Source: Bacillota bacterium (GTDB lineage Bacteria; Bacillota; Clostridia; Lachnospirales; Lachnospiraceae). Taken from it: a stretch of DNA of 6,871 bases. The stretch covers positions 1 to 6,871 of the forward strand of contig JAFACO010000462.1 of NCBI GenBank assembly GCA_023425485.1, written 5' to 3'. Shown one piece after another: positions 1 to 5,988 of the stretch (positions within the stretch are counted from its first letter, which is position 1; every line of letters starts with the position of its first letter). The notes beneath the pieces were generated by a model, which was not told the DNA's origin, searched no databases, and saw only the letters and a list, made by a program, of their open reading frames with translations. Position numbers and translations under genes: made by a program.

Positions 1-118
1 ATGTAGGAAGTGAAAGCTTGCTTTCGACTTCCTATGTATCTTAACCTTGCAGGGCGCTCTGCCCAAGCGAGATGAAGCGAAGCGGAATCGAGCTTGAGGC
101 TAAACTGTTACTACAATT
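1..118 (-). repeat. Partial copy A1 of palindromic element (cut by window edge)
   Basis: Read on the minus strand, this begins with the terminal repeat (aacagtttagcc, + strand 98-109). It continues through the asymmetric block (+ strand 55-99) with a GGGC-agagc-GCCC hairpin (52-64), then a long-stem arm, and reaches the apical hairpin gaaag-caag-ctttc (12-25). Bases 1-11 pair with 27-37 with two G-U pairs, so the window starts inside the second stem arm. The other arm and its terminal repeat must lie to the left, outside the window. The order of parts matches the complete copies at 5587-5728 and 5810-5950, in the opposite orientation. No coding potential is seen. The gene that it borders on the left is not visible. 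Confidence 0.8.
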
Positions 119-190
119 AGGTAGAAGTGAAAGCTTGCTTTCGACTTCCTATGTATCTTAACCTTGCAGGGCTAAACTGTTACTACAATT
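119..190. repeat. Truncated tandem copy A2 of the palindromic element
   Basis: Bases 125-171 repeat 8-54 without a mismatch, and 172-190 repeat 100-118 without a mismatch, including the flank ctacaatt outside the terminal repeat. The 45-base block at 55-99 is missing. The repeat keeps the apical hairpin and one long-stem arm joined directly to the terminal repeat ggctaaactgtt. Because flanking bases are shared, a tandem duplication of A1 followed by loss of the block is the simplest reading. The junction cttgcagggctaaac also differs by only one base from the natural right arm of the complete copies (cttgcatggctaaac), so it could instead be a plus-strand right half. Confidence 0.75.
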
Positions 191-236
191 TAAATAAAAG
201 CACGTAATTTGATATAAAAGAATACACAGGTAGGAA

Positions 237-265
237 ATGACAAATTAATATTTCTATGTTATTAT
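237..265 (+). promoter_or_regulatory. Predicted sigma-A promoter for the M16 peptidase operon
   Basis: ATGACA (237-242, five of six to TTGACA) and TATTAT (260-265, five of six to TATAAT) are separated by 17 bases. Transcription would begin near 272 and give a leader of about 245 bases that carries the whole palindromic element at 322-449 before the peptidase start codon. The match is good, but this region is very AT-rich, so chance matches occur. Assignment to the peptidase gene follows from orientation and the absence of another gene between. Confidence 0.5.
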
Positions 266-321
266 GAATAAGCACATACTATAAATTACCATACTGATAC
301 ATATATAAAAAAATGTAATTA

Positions 322-449
322 TTCAGAACCAAGCTCGAAAACCTGAGGTTTCCTCGCTGTTTGGCTCTCGCCAAACATGAATATTCAAAAATTATCTTTA
401 GAAAGCAAGCTTTTACAGCTAATTCTTAAATATTCTGCTTGGTTCTGAA
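322..449 (+). repeat. Diverged palindromic element, copy D, in the M16 leader
   Basis: A 13-base perfect inverted repeat closes it (ttcagaaccaagc at 322-334, gcttggttctgaa at 437-449). Inside are a small hairpin aaacc-tga-ggttt (339-351), a perfect 8-bp hairpin tgtttggc-tctc-gccaaaca (358-377), and a long stem 379-394 / 420-435 pairing 14 of 16. The apical motif gaaagcaagcttt lies at 401-413. The architecture, the agctcga after the left repeat, the ctcgct before the side hairpin and the apical motif match copies A-C. The closing-stem and long-stem sequences do not. It lies between the predicted promoter and the peptidase gene, so it may be transcribed as a structured leader. It could be a diverged subfamily of the same repeat or a functional leader RNA. 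Confidence 0.7.
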
Positions 450-503
450 CAGTTACAAATAAATGATAAGAATACTGCAATACTTATTTAATACATGAAA
501 TAT

Positions 504-508
504 GGAGG
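504..508 (+). promoter_or_regulatory. Ribosome binding site that sets the M16 start
   Basis: GGAGG lies 8 bases before the ATG at 517. An in-frame ATG at 502 overlaps this site, so it cannot use it. This decides for the start at 517. Confidence 0.8.
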
Positions 509-516
509 TTAACGAC

Positions 517-3462
517 ATGAAATATGAAATACCTTCCTCATATGAATTCATATTTGAGGAAAAACTTGAAGACATGAATGGAGTAGGAAAGGTTCTGTCA
601 CACAAAAAGACAGGTGCTAGAGTTGTTTTAATTGAAAATGATGATAACAATAAAGTGTTTTCCATTGGCTTTCGTACACCGCCTGTTAACAGCACCGGTG
701 TTGCACATATTATCGAGCATTCCGTACTATGCGGTTCTAAGAACTTCCCTGCAAAGGATCCTTTTGTTGAGTTGGCGAAGGGTTCTCTTAATACGTTTTT
801 AAATGCTATGACTTATCCCGATAAAACCTTGTATCCGGTTGCCAGTATGAATGATCAGGATTTTAAAAACTTAATGCATGTTTATATGGATGCGGTTTTT
901 CATCCAAACATTTATCAGAAAAAAGAAATTTTTATGCAGGAAGGCTGGCACTATGAATTAGAGAATGAGGATGCAGACCTGATTTATAATGGCGTTGTTT
1001 ATAATGAAATGAAAGGTGCCTTTTCTTCTCCGGAATCAAGGCTATTTCGTTTTATACAAAACTCTTTATTCCCAGATACTACTTATGGCGTGGAATCCGG
1101 TGGGGATCCAGATCATATTCCGGAGCTTTCTTATGAGGAATTTTTAGAGTTTCATAGAACTTACTATCATCCCTCCAACAGTTATATCTATTTATATGGA
1201 GATATGGACTTCACCGAGCGTTTGGATTGGTTGGATAAGGAATATCTTAACCAATATGATAGACTATCAGTAGATTCAGAAGTTAAGCCACAAAAAGGCT
1301 TTACAGCACTACGAGAAGTAGAGGCATATTATTCTTTAAGTGAAGATGAATTAGATGCAGACAACACTTACTTAAGTTTAAACTGTGTCGTGGGCAATAC
1401 ACTGGATAAAGAACTTATGCTAACCTTCCAGATTCTTGACTATGTATTATTACAAGCCCCTGGTGCTCCAATTAAACAGGCTCTTCTGGATGCAGGTATT
1501 GGTAGTGATATTATGGGTGGTCTGGAAGATGAGATTATGCAGCCTACCTTCTTAATTATAGCAAAGAACTCGGAGGCAGATAAAAAGGATCAATTAATTG
1601 GTATTGTTAGGGATGTTCTATCTAATCTTATTGCAAAGGGAATTGATGAAAAATCACTTCGTGCAGCAATTAATTATTATGAATTCAAATACAGAGAAGC
1701 AGATTATGGACAATTCCCCAAAGGGTTATTGTATGGGCTAAGAGCCATGAGCAGCTGGTTGTATGATGATAAGAAGCCATTTCTTCACCTTAAAGATTCA
1801 ACAGGTTATGAATTCTTGAAGGAGAAGATAGGTACTGGCTACTATGAGAAGGTAATTAAGGACTATTTGTTAGATAATAAGCATTCCTCTCTTGTAACCC
1901 TTAAGCCTAAAAAAGGCTTAAATAATGAGAAGGAAGCAGCGATTAGAAAGAATCTTGCTGAGTATAAATCGTCCTTATCAAAAGAGGAAATTCAAAGAAT
2001 CATACAAGAAACTGCAGAACTTCGAAAGTTCCAGGAACAACCCTCTACCAAGGAAGAGTTAGAACAAATTCCTTTGCTTACAAGAGAGGATATTGGTAAG
2101 GAAATTGAGCCGCTATTTAACCAAGAATTAAAACTTGAGGATGTCAAAGTCATTCACCATGATGTTCATACGAATAAAATAGCTTACCTTCGCTTCCTCT
2201 ATAATATTAAGGGCTTGCCAAAGGATTTATTACCTTATGCTTCTTTATTATCCTTTGTTCTGGGGTATGTGGATACTAAGAATTATTCGTATTTGGAGCT
2301 TTCCAATGAAGTAAACATTCATACGGGTGGTATGTCTACCAACGTAAGAAGCTTTTCAATAAAAGGAAGCCAGGAACAGTATTATCCAGTATTTGAGTTT
2401 ACAACAAAGGTACTTTATGATAAGCTAGCAGAAGTTTTTAGACTGATGGAAGAGGTTGTATTTGGTACAAAGCTTGAGGATACTAAGCGTTTGAAAGAAA
2501 TTATTGGAGAAATGAAATCTAAGCTTCAAATGAATTTTAATTCCTCCGGTCATACCGTTGCAGTTGACCGTGCTATGTCTTATTATTCTGCTCATGGATT
2601 ATTTAAAGAAACAACGACTGGAATTGCCTTATATAAATTTATTGAGGATTTATCCGATAATTTTGCTACAAAGGCTCCAATAGCAATTGCTAAAATGAAA
2701 GAGTTAATGCAGATGATTTTCACAAAAGAAAATCTTATGGTCAGCATAACTGCAGATGAAGAAGGACTGGGTATTTTTAAAGATAAATTCCATACCTTCT
2801 GTAACCATTTGCCTGTAAGTACGGATGTTAAGCTGTTTGAAGCTTATGATACTTCTGAATTGAAACCACAATGTCTCAATGAAGGCTTTAAAACTGCAAT
2901 GCAAGTTCAGTATGTAGCAAGAGTTGGTAATTTCCTGCAGGAAGGTTTTGAATATACCGGAGCAATGAGAGTGCTAAAGACAATCCTTAGCTATGACTAC
3001 CTATGGGTAAATGTCAGAGTAAAAGGCGGAGCTTATGGATGTATGTGCGGCTTCTCCGGTGTAGATGGAGATGCGTATTTTACCTCTTACCGTGATCCTA
3101 ACCTGAAGGAAACCAATTTGGTATATGAAAATGCAGTGGAATATATTAAGAATTTCTCTGCAGAGGAAAGAGATATTACAAAGTATATAATCGGAACTTT
3201 CAGTTCACTGGATACACCTTTAACTCCACAGGCAAAGGGGAAACGTTCCCTTAGCATGTACATTGCAGGTATATCAGAAGAGGAACTGCAGAAAGAACGG
3301 GATGAAGTTCGTAACGCTACAGTAGAAGATATCAGAAAGCTGCACAGTGCTGTAAAAGCAGTGGTGGATGCAGGAAACATCTGTGTCATCGGTAGTGAAG
3401 ATAAGATTAATGCGAACAAAGATATGTTTAAGGAAGTAAAGAGCTTAATGAAGTCCAATTAA
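517..3462 (+). CDS. M16C zinc metallopeptidase, PreP/insulinase family
   Basis: The product (981 residues) is a full-length peptidase of the M16C (presequence protease/falcilysin-like) subfamily, which degrades short unfolded peptides inside a closed two-half chamber. The inverted zinc motif HIIEH is at residues 64-68, and the third ligand is probably Glu164 in VVYNEMKG, 96 residues on as in PreP enzymes. The C-terminal half carries RVKGGAYG with Arg834 and Tyr840, the family's conserved substrate-backbone contacts. The middle region (about 460-700) fits the M16C-associated linker domain. There is no signal peptide, so the enzyme is probably cytosolic. All catalytic residues are present and no frameshift is seen. 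The start at 517 is supported by GGAGG at 504-508. It lies 24 bases before era and probably shares its transcript. The family call is firm; the natural substrate is unknown. Confidence 0.95.
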   Translation: MKYEIPSSYEFIFEEKLEDMNGVGKVLSHKKTGARVVLIENDDNNKVFSIGFRTPPVNSTGVAHIIEHSVLCGSKNFPAKDPFVELAKGSLNTFLNAMTYPDKTLYPVASMNDQDFKNLMHVYMDAVFHPNIYQKKEIFMQEGWHYELENEDADLIYNGVVYNEMKGAFSSPESRLFRFIQNSLFPDTTYGVESGGDPDHIPELSYEEFLEFHRTYYHPSNSYIYLYGDMDFTERLDWLDKEYLNQYDRLSVDSEVKPQKGFTALREVEAYYSLSEDELDADNTYLSLNCVVGNTLDKELMLTFQILDYVLLQAPGAPIKQALLDAGIGSDIMGGLEDEIMQPTFLIIAKNSEADKKDQLIGIVRDVLSNLIAKGIDEKSLRAAINYYEFKYREADYGQFPKGLLYGLRAMSSWLYDDKKPFLHLKDSTGYEFLKEKIGTGYYEKVIKDYLLDNKHSSLVTLKPKKGLNNEKEAAIRKNLAEYKSSLSKEEIQRIIQETAELRKFQEQPSTKEELEQIPLLTREDIGKEIEPLFNQELKLEDVKVIHHDVHTNKIAYLRFLYNIKGLPKDLLPYASLLSFVLGYVDTKNYSYLELSNEVNIHTGGMSTNVRSFSIKGSQEQYYPVFEFTTKVLYDKLAEVFRLMEEVVFGTKLEDTKRLKEIIGEMKSKLQMNFNSSGHTVAVDRAMSYYSAHGLFKETTTGIALYKFIEDLSDNFATKAPIAIAKMKELMQMIFTKENLMVSITADEEGLGIFKDKFHTFCNHLPVSTDVKLFEAYDTSELKPQCLNEGFKTAMQVQYVARVGNFLQEGFEYTGAMRVLKTILSYDYLWVNVRVKGGAYGCMCGFSGVDGDAYFTSYRDPNLKETNLVYENAVEYIKNFSAEERDITKYIIGTFSSLDTPLTPQAKGKRSLSMYIAGISEEELQKERDEVRNATVEDIRKLHSAVKAVVDAGNICVIGSEDKINANKDMFKEVKSLMKSN

Positions 3463-3486
3463 GCGTGGAAAGGTTAAGGAATAAGG

Positions 3487-4404
3487 ATGAAAGAAACAAA
3501 GTACAAATCAGGGTTTGTCACATTAATCGGCCGCCCAAACGTAGGTAAGTCAACATTAATGAATCAGTTGATAGGGCAGAAGATAGCGATTACCTCTGAT
3601 AAACCCCAGACAACAAGAAATCGCATTCAGACAGTTTATACGGATGAAAGAGGTCAGGTGATTTTCCTGGATACTCCTGGAATTCATAAGGCAAAGAATA
3701 AGCTGGGTGAATATATGGTTAACGTGGCACAGAGAACCATGAGCGAAGTAGATGTAGTTCTCTGGCTGGTAGAACCCTCAACCTTTATTGGAGCAGGGGA
3801 GCAAAAAATAGCAGAACAGCTTGGCAAGGTTAAGACGCCGGTATTTCTTGTTATTAATAAAATTGATACGGTGAAAAAAGAAGAAATTCTAACTTTTATC
3901 GCTGCATATAAGGATATCTGTAAGTTTGCCGAAATCATTCCAGTATCAGCACTTAAGGGTGAAAATACAAAGGTATTATTGGAAGAACTCTATCATTATC
4001 TTCCGGAAGGACCGCAGTATTATGATGAAGATACTGTAACAGATCAACCGGAGCGACAAATCGTTGCTGAGTTAGTGCGTGAGAAGGCTCTTCGTCTTCT
4101 GGATGATGAAATTCCTCATGGAATTGCAGTAAGTATTGAGCGAATGAAGGAACGTCCGCAAACAAATAATAATCCTCCAATGATAGATATAGATGCAACA
4201 ATTGTCTGTGAAAGAGATTCCCACAAAGGTATCATCATTGGCAAGGCTGGCGCTATGCTAAAGCAGATTGGTACTCAAGCAAGAAGAGAAATAGAGAACC
4301 TATTAGATTGCAGAGTTAATCTGCAACTTTGGGTTAAAGTTAAGAAGGACTGGAGAGACAGTGATTTCTTAATGAAGAACTATGGGTATGGAAGAGACGA
4401 ATAG
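3487..4404 (+). CDS. era: GTPase Era, 30S ribosome maturation factor
   Basis: Era is an essential GTPase that binds the 3' end of 16S rRNA and helps 30S subunit assembly at the inner face of the membrane. All GTPase motifs are intact: G1 GRPNVGKST at residues 15-23, the Era-typical switch KPQTTRNRI at 39-47, G3 DTPG at 62-65, G4 NKID at 124-127 and G5 SAL at 154-156. A C-terminal KH domain follows, with HKGIIIGKAG at 246-255 supplying the GxxG RNA-binding loop. The length of 305 residues is normal. AAGGA at 3476-3480 sits six bases before the ATG. It follows the M16 peptidase by 24 bases and precedes the yqzL-like gene and recO, an order common in Firmicutes. Confidence 0.98.
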   Translation: MKETKYKSGFVTLIGRPNVGKSTLMNQLIGQKIAITSDKPQTTRNRIQTVYTDERGQVIFLDTPGIHKAKNKLGEYMVNVAQRTMSEVDVVLWLVEPSTFIGAGEQKIAEQLGKVKTPVFLVINKIDTVKKEEILTFIAAYKDICKFAEIIPVSALKGENTKVLLEELYHYLPEGPQYYDEDTVTDQPERQIVAELVREKALRLLDDEIPHGIAVSIERMKERPQTNNNPPMIDIDATIVCERDSHKGIIIGKAGAMLKQIGTQARREIENLLDCRVNLQLWVKVKKDWRDSDFLMKNYGYGRDE

Positions 4405-4583
4405 ATGAAGTTACACTAAATTTCTATAAAAAATACAATTGGGGATTCTAACCAGTTTAATTCGTTTTAAAATGGGAAACCTAAAGATATAACTGATAAG
4501 GAAAAAAGTACAACAGATTATCAGGACATATTAACAACGTTCAGAGAGCTAAGCTCTTCTTGATCATGGTTAGGGGGCTCATT
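4405..4583 (+). other. era - yqzL intergenic gap with weak signals
   Basis: No gene is seen in these 179 bases. A moderate promoter candidate is GTTACA (4410-4415) and TACAAT (4434-4439) with an 18-base spacer, which could give recO its own transcript. A 7-bp inverted repeat ctgataa / ttatcag (4493-4499, 4518-4524) encloses an 18-base loop. A small hairpin gagagc-taa-gctctt (4544-4558) lies just before the yqzL ribosome site; it lacks a T-run, so it is not a convincing terminator. No part resembles the palindromic elements elsewhere in the window. Confidence 0.3.
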
Positions 4584-4799
4584 ATGAAGAATTATGATTT
4601 TTGGAACAAATTTGTCAAAACTGGAAAAATTGACGACTACTTACATTACATTGCCTGTACGCAGGAAGAAGCTATGGATGACTTCCTGCCAGGCATAGAG
4701 AGTGCAATGCAGCATTTGGACCTAGAAAAAGAAGGTGGAGTTAGTGCCGGTATCAACTACCGTGACGGGGATGGTTCTATCGGCCATGCCTGTTGGTGA
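4584..4799 (+). CDS. yqzL: YqzL-like small protein between era and recO
   Basis: This encodes a 71-residue protein beginning MKNYDFWNKFVKTGKIDDYL. The pattern FW-x-x-F-x-x-TG-x-I-x-x-YL and the position between era and recO match the YqzL family of Firmicutes, whose function is not known. AGGGGG at 4572-4577 lies six bases before the ATG, which supports this start over in-frame TTG and ATG codons at 4560 and 4566. Typical YqzL proteins are shorter, near 45-50 residues. Here the last 18 codons run inside recO in another frame, giving a glycine-rich tail unlike the helical front. It has no signal peptide or membrane segment. Assignment rests on a short motif plus synteny, so it is probable, not certain. 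Confidence 0.75.
   Translation: MKNYDFWNKFVKTGKIDDYLHYIACTQEEAMDDFLPGIESAMQHLDLEKEGGVSAGINYRDGDGSIGHACW
4733..4740 (+). promoter_or_regulatory. Ribosome binding site supporting the recO GTG start
   Basis: AAGGTGGAG-like purine run inside the yqzL reading frame, ending three to five bases before the GTG at 4744. The upstream in-frame GTG at 4735 lies within this run and so has no free site of its own. Confidence 0.55.
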
Positions 4800-5523
4800 T
4801 TATGACAAACGTTTGGTTTTGCTAACGAAGGAAATGGGTAAAATAACAGCATTCGCAAAAGGCGCTAAGAAACCTAACAGCGCCTTATTGGCGTGCTGCC
4901 AACCGTTTGCTTTTGGTGAATTTGCTCTTTATGGCGGTAGATCTTCCTATAGTATTGCTTCTTCTGAAATCTCAAACTACTTTAGCGAACTTAGGGATGA
5001 TTTTGACGGCTTATGCTATGGATTTTATTTCTGTGAATTTGCAGATTATATGACCAAAGAAAACAATGACGAAAAACAAATTCTTAAGCTTTTATACCAG
5101 ACTCTGCGGGTCTTAACTAGAAATAAGATATCGAAGGAGCTTATACGTGCTGTATTTGAACTTAAAATTATGGCACTTAACGGTGAGGCACCGCAGGTAT
5201 TTGGATGTATGAAATGCGAGAAGAACAAAAGTAATAATGACGAGGTACAATTACAGCAGGCCAAACGTTATTACTTTAGCACCAGAGATTCAGGAATATT
5301 GTGCGATGCATGTAGAATACAGGATAAGAATGCGAGGCTTATTAATACCTCAACGCTTTACGCCATGCAATACATAATATCGCAGGAAATTGAAAAACTA
5401 TATTCTTTCCAAGTAACAGATGAGGTTTTGGGAGAGTTAAAATATGTAGTAAAAGGTTATCTTGCTAGTCATATTGAGCATTCCTTTAAATCGCTGGACA
5501 TGCTTAATATTGTAACAGGCTAG
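4744..5523 (+). CDS. recO: DNA repair protein RecO
   Basis: RecO works with RecF and RecR to load RecA on SSB-coated single-stranded DNA and also anneals strands. The 259-residue product starts with the family's N-terminal OB-fold signature VTGMVLSAMPVGDYDKR (residues 7-23) followed by LLTKEMGKITAFAKGAKK. A four-cysteine zinc site is visible: Cys155 and Cys158 (CMKC), Cys187 and Cys190 (CDAC). A helical C-terminal domain surrounds it. I chose GTG 4744 because the purine-rich site at 4733-4740 serves it; GTG 4735 would add three residues, and ATG 4771 would cut into the OB-fold strand. It overlaps yqzL by 56 bases in a different frame, so translation of the two is probably coupled. Length and domains are normal for the family. 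Confidence 0.93.
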   Translation: MPVSTTVTGMVLSAMPVGDYDKRLVLLTKEMGKITAFAKGAKKPNSALLACCQPFAFGEFALYGGRSSYSIASSEISNYFSELRDDFDGLCYGFYFCEFADYMTKENNDEKQILKLLYQTLRVLTRNKISKELIRAVFELKIMALNGEAPQVFGCMKCEKNKSNNDEVQLQQAKRYYFSTRDSGILCDACRIQDKNARLINTSTLYAMQYIISQEIEKLYSFQVTDEVLGELKYVVKGYLASHIEHSFKSLDMLNIVTG

Positions 5524-5553
5524 CCTAACAAGTATATGATGCAATATGCTTTA

Positions 5554-5575
5554 GAAACAAGCTTTTGCTGGTTTT
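5554..5575 (+). terminator. Weak candidate terminator after recO
   Basis: The stem aaacaagc (5555-5562) and gctggttt (5567-5574) pairs seven of eight around a TTTT loop and is followed by the T-rich ttactttg. It is AT-rich and has one mismatch, so termination may be inefficient. The position 31 bases after the recO stop fits an operon end. The segment also resembles the apical part of copy D. Confidence 0.35.
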
Positions 5576-5586
5576 ACTTTGTATAG

Positions 5587-5728
5587 ATAACAGTTTAGCC
5601 ATGAGCTCGATTTCGCTTTGCTCATCTCGCTTAGGCAGAGCGCCCTTCAAGTATTTCACACACTGTATATTCGAAAGCGACCTTTCACCTATACAGTGAA
5701 TGAAATACTTGCATGGCTAAACTGTTAT
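5587..5728 (+). repeat. Complete palindromic element, copy B
   Basis: This is a 142-base element closed by a perfect 17-base inverted repeat, ataacagtttagccatg (5587-5603) and its complement at 5712-5728. An asymmetric block of 44 bases (5604-5647) holds a possible atgagc / gctcat stem (5601-5606, 5620-5625) and the hairpin aggc-agagc-gccct (5633-5646). A 21-bp long stem with two mismatches follows (5648-5668 with 5691-5711). Inside is the apical stem gaaag-cgac-ctttc (5673-5686). It lies after recO and before the promoter of the lipoprotein gene. No open reading frame and no transposase are present, so if mobile it would be non-autonomous. Confidence 0.88.
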
Positions 5729-5741
5729 AAAACTGTTATAA
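5720..5741 (+). repeat. 11-base tandem duplication at the edge of copy B
   Basis: The sequence aactgttataa occurs twice head to tail (5720-5730 and 5731-5741). The first copy is the outer end of the right terminal repeat of element B. It may be a slippage product or a trace of an insertion or excision event. Confidence 0.7.
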
Positions 5742-5748
5742 AAAGTGA

Positions 5749-5777
5749 TTGAAATTATTGGATTTTAAGGGTAAAAT
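5749..5777 (+). promoter_or_regulatory. Predicted sigma-A promoter for the lipoprotein gene
   Basis: TTGAAA (5749-5754) and TAAAAT (5772-5777) each match consensus at five of six positions with an ideal 17-base spacer. A start near 5784 would give a leader of about 205 bases carrying all of element C before the lipoprotein gene. It lies between two repeat copies, outside both. Confidence 0.6.
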
Positions 5778-5809
5778 GATATGAACGTCTTTGCAAACAC
5801 AAATTTAAG

Positions 5810-5950
5810 TAGCAGTTTAGCCATAAGCTCGATTTCCGCTTCGCTCATCTCGCTTAGGCAGAGCGCCCTACAAGTTTATAATACGATATGCCTGCGAAAG
5901 TAAACTTTCGCCTTCCTATTGTATTATAAACTTGCATGGCTAAACTGTTA
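5810..5950 (+). repeat. Complete palindromic element, copy C, in the lipoprotein leader
   Basis: It is closed by 5810-5824 paired with 5936-5950 (12 perfect pairs cagtttagccat / atggctaaactg, then a G-T and two A-T pairs). The asymmetric block (5825-5870) is close to that of copy B and holds aggc-agagc-gccct (5856-5869). The long stem has a perfect 14-bp base, caagtttataatac (5871-5884) with gtattataaacttg (5921-5934). It then loosens and ends in gcgaaag-taaa-ctttcgc (5894-5911). The long-stem sequence differs from copy B on both arms, yet pairing is complete. It lies 38 bases before the lipoprotein start codon and downstream of the predicted promoter, so it is probably transcribed. Confidence 0.88.
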
Positions 5951-5988
5951 TAAAATTACCGCCGAAAAGCGGTTGATGGAGGATTTGG

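Noticed and set aside
1..190. CRISPR array
   Set aside because: There are only two unequal units with no spacer pattern; the repeats are large palindromic elements also found as single copies elsewhere.
502..516. Upstream ATG for the M16 peptidase
   Set aside because: It overlaps the GGAGG site that serves the in-frame ATG at 517 and has no site of its own.
453..695. Minus-strand open frame of 80 codons
   Set aside because: It lies opposite the well-supported start of the M16 peptidase, has no ribosome site I can see and no recognisable protein features.
3087..3458. Minus-strand open frame of 123 codons
   Set aside because: It is antisense to the conserved C-terminal domain of the peptidase; its serine- and leucine-rich translation is typical of a shadow frame.
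4735..4743. Earlier GTG start for recO
   Set aside because: It sits within the purine-rich ribosome site; GTG 4744 has suitable spacing and keeps the full N-terminal fold.
5517..5526. Perfect palindrome aggctagcct over the recO stop codon
   Set aside because: Ten bases is short, has no loop, and no partner site was seen elsewhere in the window.
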